64,000 bases of DNA from Kitasatospora aureofaciens. Lineage in GTDB: Bacteria; Actinomycetota; Actinomycetes; Streptomycetales; Streptomycetaceae. Under the pieces are notes generated by a model. The model had not been told where the DNA came from and did no database searches. It saw nothing but the letters and a program-made list of their open reading frames with translations. The stretch's first letter is position 1, and every line of letters begins with the position of its first letter. Shown one piece after another: positions 49,854-58,643 of the stretch. The translations under genes and the position numbers were made by a program. The stretch lies in assembly GCF_001188955.3 (NCBI RefSeq), contig NZ_JPRF03000013.1, positions 62,001-126,000 of the forward strand, in the 5' to 3' direction.

Positions 49854-51974
49854 TCACCGCTCCTCGACCGGGCGCCCCTTCGGCTCCTCGACGATCCGGC
49901 GGGCGATCTCGGCGGGCCGCACCGGGCGGCCGAAGTGCCAGCCCTGCGCCCAGTCGCAGCCCATCTCGCGCAGCCGCTCGGCGTCCTTGCGGGTCTCCAC
50001 GCCCTCGGCGGTGACGTTCAGTCCGAGCGTGTGCGCCATCGACACCAGGCCGCTGACGATCCGCCACCCGGTGGCCCCGTCCTTCGCCGGGTCGTGGAGG
50101 TCGCCGACGAAGGAGCCGGCGATCTTCAGCCCGGAGACCGGAAGGTCGCGCAGGTAGGCGAGGTTGGACCAGCCGGTGCCGAAGTCGTCCACCGCCAGCG
50201 ACACCCCTTGGTCGACCAGCCCGTGCAGGGTGCGCAGCGCCTCGTCCTCGGGGCCGACCACGGTCGACTCGGTGATCTCCAGCTGCAGCCGGGCCGGGTC
50301 CAGGCCGGTGCTGTCCAGGATCCGGCCGAGGTCGGTGACCAGCGCGGCGCTGCGCGCCTGCCGTACCGCCAGGTTGACGTTCAACTGCGGTGCGGCGTCG
50401 CCGTACTGCTTGATCCACTCGGCGGCCTGGCCGCAGGCCTGCTCCAGCACCCAGCGGCCGAGCGGCATGATCAGCCCGGTCTCCTCGGCGGTGGTGACGA
50501 ACTCGTCCGGGCCGAGCACGCCGAGCTGCGGGTGGCGCCAGCGCACCAGCGCCTCGACGGCGGTCATCCGGCCGTCGGCGAGGCGGTAGAGCGGCTGGTA
50601 GTCGATGAAGAACTCGCCGCGGTCCAGGGCGGCCGGCATCCGGACCGACACCGCGTAGCGGCTGACCGCGCGGGCGTTCTCCTTGGGGTCGAACAGCGTC
50701 CAGCGGCCGCGGCCGGCCTCCTTGGCGCGGTACAGCGTCAGGTCGGCGGCCCGGACGGCGGCGCCGGGGGTGGTGGTGGACACCCGCCGTTCCAGCACGC
50801 CGACGCTGGCGCCGACGGCGAGCTTGTGGTCGCCGATCAGCACCGGCCCGGCCAGCGCCTTGAGCACCGTCTTGGCGGCGGCCACCGCCTCCTGCTCGCC
50901 GCGGCAGTTCTCCAGCAGGACGACAAACTCGTCGCCGCCGAGCCTGGCGACCAGGTGGCCGAGCGGGGTGAGGGCGGCCTTCAGCCGGGCGGCGACGGCG
51001 GACAGCAGCTGGTCGCCCATGTCGTGGCCGAGGCTGTCGTTGACCACCTTGAAGCCGTCGAGGTCGACGTAGCACAGGCCGAAGCGGGCGCCCGGCTCCG
51101 GGTTCTCGAACAGCTTCTCCAGCCGTTCGAAGAAGGCGGCGCGGTTGGGCAGGCCGGTCAGCGGGTCGTGGGTGGCCTGGTGGCGCAGCCGCTCCTGGAG
51201 CCGGTAACGGTCGGTGACGTCCTCCAGCATCGCGACCTGGTACTGCGGGACGCCGTCGTCGTCGCGGATCAGCGAGACGGTCAGGTGGGTCCAGATGATC
51301 TCGCCGTCCTGGCGGTAGTACGGCTTGTCGAACTGGAAGTACTCCCGCTTGCCGCTGATCAGCTCCTCGTACGCCTCCCAGACGCCCGGGGTGTCCTCGG
51401 GGTGGACGAGATCGCCGACCCGGCGGCCGACCATGTCCGCCGGGGCCGCGCCGAACAGCTCCTGGAGGGCCTTGTTGACGGCCAGGATGTTGCCGTCGGT
51501 GTCGCCGATGCCGATGCCGATCGCGGCGCTCTCGAACAGGGCGCGGAACCTGGCCTCGGAGGCGCGCAGCGCGCGCTCGGCCTCCTTGCGGGCGGCGTCG
51601 GCGGCGGTGCGGATGGCCTCCTGCTCGCTCAGGGTGCGCTCGCGCAGGGCGTTCGCCCAGCCGGCCGCGAAGGCGCCGGTGAGAGCGGGGCCGCGGTCGT
51701 CGCCGATCGGCTGGGACTGCAGCAGTTCGACCGCGCGGGCGAGCAGGACGGGGTCGGTGAAGTGCGCGTCGACCAGCTCGGCGCCGGCCTGGGCGGCCAG
51801 CCGGGGCTGGAAGGGCTCGTCCAGTTGGGCGCGGTGCAGCAGCGCGGCGGTCCGCGCGACCAGCCGGCCGAGCAGTCCGGGGTGGACGGCGATGCCGTGG
51901 TCGGCGGAGAGCAGCCGGGACCAGTCCTCGTGGAACCGCTCGGCGCTGCCGTTCACCGGGGTCGTGCCGCTCAT
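49854..51974 (-). CDS. PAS-GGDEF-EAL cyclic di-GMP protein
   Basis: 706-residue cytosolic signalling protein. An N-terminal helical region (about 1-130) precedes a PAS domain (about 140-260), a GGDEF domain (about 275-430, RLGGDEFVVLLE) and an EAL domain (about 450-690, VEALVRWRHP). GGDEF is intact but no RxxD inhibitory site precedes it. EAL motifs are mostly kept (NVNLAVRQ, ITEST, DDFGTGWSNL, TAEGVET), though the KIDRSF segment reads KIAGSF. It can plausibly make or degrade c-di-GMP, which controls Streptomyces development. ATG start at 51974. Confidence 0.93.
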   Translation of the reverse strand: MSGTTPVNGSAERFHEDWSRLLSADHGIAVHPGLLGRLVARTAALLHRAQLDEPFQPRLAAQAGAELVDAHFTDPVLLARAVELLQSQPIGDDRGPALTGAFAAGWANALRERTLSEQEAIRTAADAARKEAERALRASEARFRALFESAAIGIGIGDTDGNILAVNKALQELFGAAPADMVGRRVGDLVHPEDTPGVWEAYEELISGKREYFQFDKPYYRQDGEIIWTHLTVSLIRDDDGVPQYQVAMLEDVTDRYRLQERLRHQATHDPLTGLPNRAAFFERLEKLFENPEPGARFGLCYVDLDGFKVVNDSLGHDMGDQLLSAVAARLKAALTPLGHLVARLGGDEFVVLLENCRGEQEAVAAAKTVLKALAGPVLIGDHKLAVGASVGVLERRVSTTTPGAAVRAADLTLYRAKEAGRGRWTLFDPKENARAVSRYAVSVRMPAALDRGEFFIDYQPLYRLADGRMTAVEALVRWRHPQLGVLGPDEFVTTAEETGLIMPLGRWVLEQACGQAAEWIKQYGDAAPQLNVNLAVRQARSAALVTDLGRILDSTGLDPARLQLEITESTVVGPEDEALRTLHGLVDQGVSLAVDDFGTGWSNLAYLRDLPVSGLKIAGSFVGDLHDPAKDGATGWRIVSGLVSMAHTLGLNVTAEGVETRKDAERLREMGCDWAQGWHFGRPVRPAEIARRIVEEPKGRPVEER

Positions 51975-52021
51975 CCGGCCGCCCCGGTTCTGTGTCGCGT
52001 GCTTCGGGCCGTGCCGGGTCC

Positions 52022-52093
52022 GGTGGTGCGCGGGCCCGGTCGCCCGGTGGTGCGCGGGCCCGGTCGCCCGGTGGTGCGCAGGCCCGGGCGTCC
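52022..52093. repeat. 24-bp tandem repeat, three copies
   Basis: Units at 52022-52045, 52046-52069 (identical) and 52070-52093 (two to three differences). They lie in the 172-nt gap between the methyltransferase stop and the GGDEF-EAL start, so copy-number change could alter spacing in that leader. Confidence 0.85.
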
Positions 52094-52146
52094 GGCGGCC
52101 GTCCCACGGGGCGTACGGCCGTCGGTTGCGCGCCCGGTGCGACCGT

Positions 52147-52953
52147 TCAAGAACGGAACCCCACGCCCGCCACCCCGGCGATCCGCTCGGGGTGCTCGCC
52201 GACGGTACCCGGCTGGTCCGGGCGCCACCGCGGCAGCGGGACCACGCCCGGCTCGACCAGCTCGAAGCCGGCGAACATGGCGGTGACCTGCTGGTTGGTG
52301 CGCATGGTCAGCGGGGTCGGGGTCATCCGGTAGAGCTTCTGGTGGTCCTCGGCCTGGTCGGGGCGGGCCTCCAGGGAGGCGTGCGAGAGGGCCAGCGCGC
52401 TGCCCGCCGGGAGCCGGTCGCGGATCGTGGCGATCAGCTTCGACGGGTTCTCGTCGTCGCTGACGAAGTGGGCGACGGCCACCAGCAGGACGGCCACCGG
52501 CTCGCCCTCGGCCAGCAGTGCGGCCACCTCGGAGCGGTCCAGCAGGTCCTCGACGTCGCGCAGGTCGGCCTGGACGACGGCGCTGTCCGGGTCGTCCTCC
52601 AGCAGCAGGCGGCTGTGGGCGACGGCGACCGGGTCGCGGTCCACGTAGACGACCTTCGCCCCGGGGCGGATCGCGCGGGCGATCTCGTGCACGGCGCCGA
52701 AGGTGGGGATGCCGGAGCCGATGTCCAGGAAGCGGGTGATGCCCTGCTCGGCGAGGAAGGTCACGGCACGGCGCAGGAAGGCGCGGTTGGAGCGCATGAT
52801 CTGGGGCAGCTCGGGCCACAGGGCGAGCGCCTTGCGGGCCATCTCGCGGTCGACCTCGAAGTTGTGGGAGCCCCCGAGGTAGTAGTCGTACACCCGCGCG
52901 GCGTTCGGCTTGTCCAGGTCCGTACCTTCCGGTACCCAGCTCGGTCGCCGCAT
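52147..52953 (-). CDS. SAM-dependent methyltransferase (DUF574/Methyltransf_19)
   Basis: 268-residue protein of a family expanded in streptomycetes. It starts with the usual DLDKPNAARVYDYYLGGSHN (about 12-31) and has the SAM-binding FLDIGSGIPTFGAVHEIA (about 76-93) and VYVDRDPVAVAHSRLLL. No substrate is established for the family. ATG 52953. It is 172 nt upstream of the GGDEF-EAL gene on the same strand and may share its promoter. The 235 nt on its other side hold the promoter facing SRPBCC. Confidence 0.88.
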   Translation of the reverse strand: MRRPSWVPEGTDLDKPNAARVYDYYLGGSHNFEVDREMARKALALWPELPQIMRSNRAFLRRAVTFLAEQGITRFLDIGSGIPTFGAVHEIARAIRPGAKVVYVDRDPVAVAHSRLLLEDDPDSAVVQADLRDVEDLLDRSEVAALLAEGEPVAVLLVAVAHFVSDDENPSKLIATIRDRLPAGSALALSHASLEARPDQAEDHQKLYRMTPTPLTMRTNQQVTAMFAGFELVEPGVVPLPRWRPDQPGTVGEHPERIAGVAGVGFRS

Positions 52954-53188
52954 GCCTGTGACTCCTTCACTCCGGTTCCGGGGGTGCAGCGCCTGGAGAT
53001 GCTGCCGTGACTGATGAGACTACAAGCCCAGCAGATCCTCCCCCGCACCCCGAACGGGTGCAAGCGGAGTGCGCACTTCCCCGGGGTCCGCGCTCTCTGC
53101 CCGGAATCACCGGGCGTTCGCTCCGCGGTTCGCGCCCGCTCGCCCTCGTTCACCCCTCGGGCGGCGGGTGCCCGACTAGGGTGGGCGC

Positions 53189-53683
53189 GTGGATCCCAAC
53201 CACTACCGCTTCCGGGGCGTGTGGCGGCTCGCGGCGCCCGCGTCGGCGGTGTACGCGGCGCTGGAGGACGTCCGGGGCTACCCGCTGTGGTGGCCCGAGA
53301 TCCGCGAGACCCGGGAGACCGGCCCCGACAGCGGGGAGGTGGTGATCCGCGCCCTGCTGCCGTACCGGCTGGTGATCGGTCTGGAGACCCGGCGGCGCGA
53401 CCCCGCGGCCGGAGTGCTGGAGGCCGCGATGCGGGGCGACCTCGACGGGTGGTCGCGGTTCACCGTCACGGCGGACGGGCCGGGCGGCGCGGCGTGCCGG
53501 GTGCTGTTCGAGGAGGACACCCGGCCCGGCAAGCCCCTGCTGCGACGCCTCGCCCTGCCGCTGCACCCCGTGTTCCGGGCCAACCACGCGGTGATGATGC
53601 GCCGGGGGCGCCGCGGGCTGGCGGCGTACCTGGCGGGCAGCGGCACCCACGGAACGGGCGAGCGGGAGGCGGCGAACAGATGA
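53189..53683 (+). CDS. SRPBCC-family (polyketide cyclase/START-like) protein
   Basis: 164-residue helix-grip protein. It has WRLAAPASAVYAALEDVRGYPLWWPE (residues about 12-37, typified by the YPxWWPE motif), VVIRALLPYRLVIGLETRR and a conserved C-terminal HPVFRANHAVMMRRG helix. Such proteins bind hydrophobic ligands in a central cavity. GTG start at 53189. Its stop is the first triplet of heptad array 5 and overlaps the next start (ATGA). Confidence 0.85.
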   Translation: MDPNHYRFRGVWRLAAPASAVYAALEDVRGYPLWWPEIRETRETGPDSGEVVIRALLPYRLVIGLETRRRDPAAGVLEAAMRGDLDGWSRFTVTADGPGGAACRVLFEEDTRPGKPLLRRLALPLHPVFRANHAVMMRRGRRGLAAYLAGSGTHGTGEREAANR

Positions 53684-54930
53684 CAGCTGACAACTTTCAG
53701 CGAACAGATGACACCTTTCGAAATCTGTCAGCTGTCAGCCGTCCGCCGGCCTCCACCGCCGCCTGCGACGACCCGGCCGCCTTCGACGTGCCGTTCGCCT
53801 TCGACGCCCCCTTCGACCGCACCGGCACCGGCAGCAGCAAGTGGGCCCGGGCCGCCGCCCCCGGGGTGATCCCCATGGGCCTGGCGGACATGGACCTGCC
53901 CGGCCCGCCCGCCGTCGCCGAGGCGCTGGAACGGCGCGCCCGCCACCGCGCCTACGGCTACACCGTCTGCGACCCGGCCGGGCGGACCCTGGTCGCCGAC
54001 TGGTACCGCACCCGGCACGGTGCCGAGGTGGACCCGGACTGGGTCCTGCTGCTGCCCTGCGGCCCGCGCACCGCCCTCCGCCACCTCCTGGAGACCGTAC
54101 GGACGGACGCCGCGCAGCCGCAGCCCCCCGTCCTCTTCCCCACCCCCGAGTGGGGCGGCTTCGCCCAGCTCTGCCGCGCGGCCGGCCTCCCGTACCTCGA
54201 ACTGCCGCTGCCCCTCGGCCTCGACGGCTACCGCCTCCCGCGCGGCCCGTTCGCCGGCCCCGCGTCGGCCGTGCTGCTCAGCAACCCCCACAACCCCTCC
54301 GGCACGGTGTGGCCGCCCGGCCGGCTGCGGTCCCTGGCCGAGTACGCCGCCGAGGCGGACGCACTGCTGGTCTCGGACGAGGTGCACGGCGACCTCACCC
54401 ACCCCGGGCGGGCCCACCCCGTCGCCGTCACCACCGTCGAGCCCGCCCTACGCCGCCGCGTGGTCACCCTCAACTCGGTCGGCAAGACCTTCAACTGCTC
54501 CGGCATTCCCAGCAGTTTCGCCCTCGTCCCGGATCCCGGGCTGCGCGCCCGCCTCACCGACACCCTGGCCGGCTACGGCCTCTGGGAGGGCGGCCTGCTG
54601 GAGCAGACCGTGCAGCGGGCCGCACTGGCCGAGGGCGGCCCCTGGCTGGACGCACTGCTCGCCCACCTCGCCGCCGCCCGCACCCGGCTCACCGACCGCC
54701 TCGGCCCCGCCGTCCGCTCCACCCCGCACGCCTCCTACCTGCTCTGGCTGGACGCCGCCGCCCTCGGCCTGCCGCCCGCCACCGCCCGCGCGGCGCTGCT
54801 GGAGCGCTGCGGCCTGGAGGCCTCGGACGGCGCCGAGTTCGGCCCGGGCGGCACGGGCTCGCTACGCCTCAACTACGCCCTGCCGGGCCCCGTGCTGGAC
54901 ACCGTCCTGGAGCGGCTGGACCGGCTGTGA
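53680..54930 (+). CDS. MalY/PatB-type PLP C-S lyase / aminotransferase
   Basis: 416-residue fold-type I PLP enzyme. It has FDRTGTGSSKWARA and GLADMDLPGPPAV near 50-75, ALLSNPHNPSGTVW-like VLLSNPHNPSGTVW for PLP, VSDEVHGDLTHPG and the PLP-Lys in LNSVGKTFNCSGIPSSF (about residue 268). The group contains cystathionine beta-lyases (C-S lyases). If translation begins at ATG 53680 (GGAGG upstream, ATGA overlap), the first about 21 residues come from heptad array 5. A later in-frame start is possible. It stands 190 nt upstream of egtA. Confidence 0.88.
   Translation: MTADNFQRTDDTFRNLSAVSRPPASTAACDDPAAFDVPFAFDAPFDRTGTGSSKWARAAAPGVIPMGLADMDLPGPPAVAEALERRARHRAYGYTVCDPAGRTLVADWYRTRHGAEVDPDWVLLLPCGPRTALRHLLETVRTDAAQPQPPVLFPTPEWGGFAQLCRAAGLPYLELPLPLGLDGYRLPRGPFAGPASAVLLSNPHNPSGTVWPPGRLRSLAEYAAEADALLVSDEVHGDLTHPGRAHPVAVTTVEPALRRRVVTLNSVGKTFNCSGIPSSFALVPDPGLRARLTDTLAGYGLWEGGLLEQTVQRAALAEGGPWLDALLAHLAAARTRLTDRLGPAVRSTPHASYLLWLDAAALGLPPATARAALLERCGLEASDGAEFGPGGTGSLRLNYALPGPVLDTVLERLDRL
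53681..53744. repeat. heptad array 5 between SRPBCC and aminotransferase
   Basis: From the SRPBCC stop at 53681 five 7-bp units run to 53715, then the core TTTCGAAA (53716-53723), then three inverted units TCTGTCA, GCTGTCA, GCCGTCC (53724-53744). Unlike the other arrays it sits between co-directional genes with an open frame through it. Confidence 0.88.
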
Positions 54931-55120
54931 CCGGGGCATGTGCCCCTGCCGGACACGCCGCCCCCGCTCCTCGCCGCACCACCTCCGGACCCCCGCATTC
55001 ACCCGTTCGCCACGTTCCTGACCTGCCGGAACGAACATTCACGCGATATTTGCGGAGCGGCCCGGCATGCTCCGTAGCAGACTGGGCAGGGTAGACCGGG
55101 CCGCAATCGTGATCCCGAGG

Positions 55121-56500
55121 ATGGTGAGTCCGGTGATACCGACGTCCCGCACCACTCCGCCCGACCGGCAGAGCGCGCCGCCTCCCCCCACGGGGGTGAC
55201 CCCGCTGACCGAATCGGGGGCGCTCAGCCACGTGTCGGGCGTCTGTTTCAAGATCGGACCGCCCAGTCTGGTGGGTGTCGAGGTCGAGTGGTTCGTCCAT
55301 GACGACCGATGTCCCACTCGTCCCGTCCAGCCCGAACTGCTCCACGCGGCGCTGGAGTCGCTGCCTCTCGGCGGCCCCGACGGCACCTCGCTCCCCTCCG
55401 GTTCGCGCCTCACGCTCGAACCCGGCGGACAGGTCGAGCTCAGCTCCCCGCCCGCCACCGGCCTCCTGGCCTGCGTCGACGACACCCGTCGCGATCTGAC
55501 CGCCTTGCGGGCCGCCTTCGCGGCGCAGGGCCTCCGGCTCACCGGCACCGGCACCGACCCGCTCGCCCGCCCGCGCCGGATGGTGCTGGACCACCCCCGC
55601 TACCTCGCGATGGAGCGCTTCTTCGAATCGGCCGGCCCCTGGGGCCGGGTCATGATGACCGGTACCGCGTCCGTGCAGGTATGCCTGGACGCCGGCGACG
55701 CGGACGGTCCGCACGCGGCCGAACGGCGCTGGCAGCTGGTCCACCGGCTGGGTCCGGTGCTGGTCGCCGCCTTCGCCAACTCCCCGGTCCTGGACGGCAA
55801 GCCGACCGGCCACCGGTCCACCAGGCAGACCGTCTGGTCCCGGATGGACCCGTCCCGCACCCTCGCCCCCGAGTCCGACCACGGCGACCCGCGCGAGGCC
55901 TGGGCCCGGTACGTGCTGGACGCCCAAGTCGTGTGCGTGCGACGGCCGGAGGGACTGCCCTGGACGGCCCCGCCCGATCTGACCTTCCGCGACTGGATCC
56001 GCGGCGGGAGCGAACGCCCGCCCACACTCGCCGACTTGGAGTACCACTGCACGACCCTGTTCCCGCCGGTGCGCCCGCGCGGCCACCTGGAGCTGCGGAT
56101 GATCGACGCCCAGCCCGGAGACGGCTGGATGGTGGTCACCGCACTGGTCACCGCGCTGCTGGACGACCCGGTGGCCGCCGACGCCGCGTTCGCCGCCCTG
56201 GAGCCGCTGGACGCCCTCGACCGGCAGCAGGGCGCCGCCGCCCCGCGCCCCCCGCGCAGCGCGGCCTGGCGCCGCGCCGCCACCCTGGGCGTCGCCGACC
56301 CCGAGCTGCGCCGCGCCGCCCTCACCTGCTTCGACGCCGCCGACGCGGCGCTGGGCCGCCTGCCCGGCGCCGGGCGGCTGCGCGCCACCGTCGCCGAGTT
56401 CGCCGAGCGCTACCCCGCGCGCGGCCGCTGCCCGGCCGACGACCAGCTGGACGCCCTGCGCTCCGGCACCCGACGCACTCCGCCGGAGGAGGCATCATGA
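55121..56500 (+). CDS. egtA: glutamate-cysteine ligase EgtA
   Basis: 459-residue GCS2-type ligase that makes gamma-glutamylcysteine, the thiol donor in ergothioneine synthesis. It has GVEVEWFVHDD (about 51-61), MERFFESAGPWGRVMMTGTAS and VAAFANSPVLDGKPTG typical of EgtA. The start is uncertain: ATG 55121 has no spaced ribosome site, and GTG 55133 follows GGTGAG by 6 nt. The stop overlaps egtB (ATGA). It is the first gene of egtA-B-C-D. The roughly 190 nt upstream hold the promoter. Confidence 0.93.
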   Translation: MVSPVIPTSRTTPPDRQSAPPPPTGVTPLTESGALSHVSGVCFKIGPPSLVGVEVEWFVHDDRCPTRPVQPELLHAALESLPLGGPDGTSLPSGSRLTLEPGGQVELSSPPATGLLACVDDTRRDLTALRAAFAAQGLRLTGTGTDPLARPRRMVLDHPRYLAMERFFESAGPWGRVMMTGTASVQVCLDAGDADGPHAAERRWQLVHRLGPVLVAAFANSPVLDGKPTGHRSTRQTVWSRMDPSRTLAPESDHGDPREAWARYVLDAQVVCVRRPEGLPWTAPPDLTFRDWIRGGSERPPTLADLEYHCTTLFPPVRPRGHLELRMIDAQPGDGWMVVTALVTALLDDPVAADAAFAALEPLDALDRQQGAAAPRPPRSAAWRRAATLGVADPELRRAALTCFDAADAALGRLPGAGRLRATVAEFAERYPARGRCPADDQLDALRSGTRRTPPEEAS

Positions 56501-57849
56501 CCGACGTCCGACCGCCCGCCGCCCCGGACACGGGCACGACGGGCACCGAGGCGCTGCGCGAGGCCATCGCCGCCGAACTGCTGGCCGCCCGCGCCCGGAC
56601 CGCCGCGCTGACCGACTGCGTCGAGGACGCCGACCTCACCGCCCAGCACTCTCCGCTGATGTCGCCGCTGGTCTGGGACCTCGCGCACATCGGCAACCAG
56701 GAGGAGCTCTGGCTGCTGCGCAACGTCGGCGGCCGCGACCCGATGCACCCCGAGATCGACCCGCTCTACGACGCGTTCCAGCACCCCCGGGCCGAGCGTC
56801 CCGCCCTGCCGTTGCTGCCGCCCGACGAGGCCCGTGGCTACGCCCACGAGGTGCGCGGCCGGGTACTGGACCTGCTGGCTGCCAGCCCCCTGGAGGGGGC
56901 GCCGCTGCTGGACGCCGGATTCGCCTTCGGGATGATCGCCCAGCACGAGCAGCAGCACGACGAGACGATGCTGATCACCCACCAGCTCCGCCGCGGCGAA
57001 CCCGCCCTGGCCGCTCCCCCGCCACCGCCGGCCCCCGCCGACGCGGCCACCCTGCCGGCCGAAGTCCTGATCCCGGCGGGCCCGTTCACCATGGGCACGG
57101 ACACCGAGCCGTGGGCGCTGGACAACGAGCGCCCGGCGCACACCGTCGATCTCCCGGCGTACTTCCTGGACACCACCCCGGTCACCAACGCCGCCTACCA
57201 GCGCTTCATCGCCGACGGCGGCTACGACGACCCGCGCTGGTGGACGAAGGAGGGCTGGGACCACCGCCTGCGGGCCGAGCTGAGTGCCCCGCTGTTCTGG
57301 AAGCAGCAGGACGGCCAGTGGCTGCGCCGCCGCTTCGGCACGGTCGAGCCCGTCCCGCCGAACGAGCCCGTGCTGCACGTCAGTTGGTACGAGGCGGACG
57401 CGTACGCCCGCTGGGCCGGGCGGCGGCTGCCGACCGAGGCCGAGTGGGAGAAGGCGGCCCGGCACGACCCGGCCACCGGCCGCTCCCGCCGCTACCCCTG
57501 GGGCGACGGCCCGCCCGGCCCCGAGCAGGCCAACCTCGGCCAGCGCCACCTGCGCCCGGCCGCCGCCGGCAGCTACCCGGAAGGCCGGTCACCGTACGGG
57601 GCACGGCAGTTGATGGGCGACGTGTGGGAGTGGACGGCCAGCGACTTCCACCCCTACCCGGGGTTCCGAGCCTGGCCGTACAAAGAGTACTCGGAGGTCT
57701 TCTTCGGGCCCGAGTACAAGGTGCTGCGCGGCGGCTGCTTCGCGGTGGCCCCGGTCGCCTGCCGGGGCACCTTCCGCAACTGGGACTACCCCGTCCGTCG
57801 GCAGATCTTCTCCGGCTTCCGTACCGCCCGTAGCGCGGAGGAGTCCTGA
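56497..57849 (+). CDS. egtB: hercynine oxygenase / sulfoxide synthase EgtB
   Basis: 450-residue non-heme iron enzyme forming the C-S bond between hercynine and gamma-glutamylcysteine with O2. A DinB_2 domain (about 20-160) carries the iron ligands: His in HIGNQEELWLL and the HEQQHDETM motif near residue 150. An FGE-sulfatase domain (about 185-450) has PFTMGTDTEPWALDNERPAH and GDVWEWTASDFHPYPGF. GGAGGAGG lies 5 nt before the ATG. It overlaps egtA and egtC by a few bases. Confidence 0.96.
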   Translation: MTDVRPPAAPDTGTTGTEALREAIAAELLAARARTAALTDCVEDADLTAQHSPLMSPLVWDLAHIGNQEELWLLRNVGGRDPMHPEIDPLYDAFQHPRAERPALPLLPPDEARGYAHEVRGRVLDLLAASPLEGAPLLDAGFAFGMIAQHEQQHDETMLITHQLRRGEPALAAPPPPPAPADAATLPAEVLIPAGPFTMGTDTEPWALDNERPAHTVDLPAYFLDTTPVTNAAYQRFIADGGYDDPRWWTKEGWDHRLRAELSAPLFWKQQDGQWLRRRFGTVEPVPPNEPVLHVSWYEADAYARWAGRRLPTEAEWEKAARHDPATGRSRRYPWGDGPPGPEQANLGQRHLRPAAAGSYPEGRSPYGARQLMGDVWEWTASDFHPYPGFRAWPYKEYSEVFFGPEYKVLRGGCFAVAPVACRGTFRNWDYPVRRQIFSGFRTARSAEES

Positions 57850-58598
57850 TGTGCCGTCATATCGCCTACCTGGGCGAGCCGTTGGCGCCGCAGGAGCTGC
57901 TGGTGCACCCGCCGTACGCACTGTACCGGCAGTCCTGGGCACCCCGGACCCAGCAGTACGGGACGGTCAACGTGGACGGCTTCGGCCTGGGCTGGTACGC
58001 GGACGGTGACGAACTGCCCGCCCGCTACCGGCGGGCCGGGCCGATCTGGGCCGACGCGACCTTCGCCGACCTCGCCCGGGTGATCCGCACCGGGGCACTG
58101 CTGGCGGCCGTCCGCTCCGCCACCGAGGGCTGCGCGGCGGGCGAGGGCGCCGCTGCGCCGTTCGCCGCCGGTCGCTGGCTGTTCAGTCACAACGGCGCAG
58201 TGGCGGGCTGGCCCGGCAAGCTGGACGCACTGGCCGCCCTGCTGCCGCCCGCCGAGCTGCTGGAGCTGGAGGCCCGTAGCGACTCCGCCCTGCTGTGGGC
58301 CCTGACCCTGCACCGGCTGCGCCGGGGCGCGGACCTCGGCGAGGCGCTGGCGGGCACGGTGGCCGACGTCGCCGCGCACACCACCGGGCGGCTCAACCTG
58401 CTGCTCACCGACGGCACCTCGCTCGCCGCGACCACCTGGGGCGACGACCTGCACCACCGGGGCCTGCCCGGCCTCGGCACGGTGGTGGCCTCGGAGCCGT
58501 ACGACGACGACCCGGGCTGGACGTCCGTCCCGGACGGCTCCCTGCTGCTGGCCGATGCCGGGGGCGTCCGCGTCCGACAGCTCCCCAGCCACTACTGA
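57849..58598 (+). CDS. egtC: gamma-glutamyl hercynylcysteine sulfoxide hydrolase EgtC
   Basis: 249-residue class II glutamine amidotransferase-fold enzyme removing glutamate from the EgtB product. The nucleophile Cys2 is exposed after Met removal (MCRHIAYLGEPL), and VDGFGLGWYADG, AAVRSATEG and FSHNGAVAGWPGKL follow as in the family. The ATG at 57849 overlaps the egtB stop (TGATG), so they are coupled. Confidence 0.95.
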   Translation: MCRHIAYLGEPLAPQELLVHPPYALYRQSWAPRTQQYGTVNVDGFGLGWYADGDELPARYRRAGPIWADATFADLARVIRTGALLAAVRSATEGCAAGEGAAAPFAAGRWLFSHNGAVAGWPGKLDALAALLPPAELLELEARSDSALLWALTLHRLRRGADLGEALAGTVADVAAHTTGRLNLLLTDGTSLAATTWGDDLHHRGLPGLGTVVASEPYDDDPGWTSVPDGSLLLADAGGVRVRQLPSHY

Positions 58599-58643
58599 CC
58601 CTCCGCTCTCCCTTCATCTTCTGAACAGAGGAACCACCCTGTC

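Noticed and set aside
55309..57849. 846-codon frame joining egtA and egtB
   Set aside because: Only the part from 56497 is EgtB; the upstream part is a shadow of egtA in another frame without family residues.
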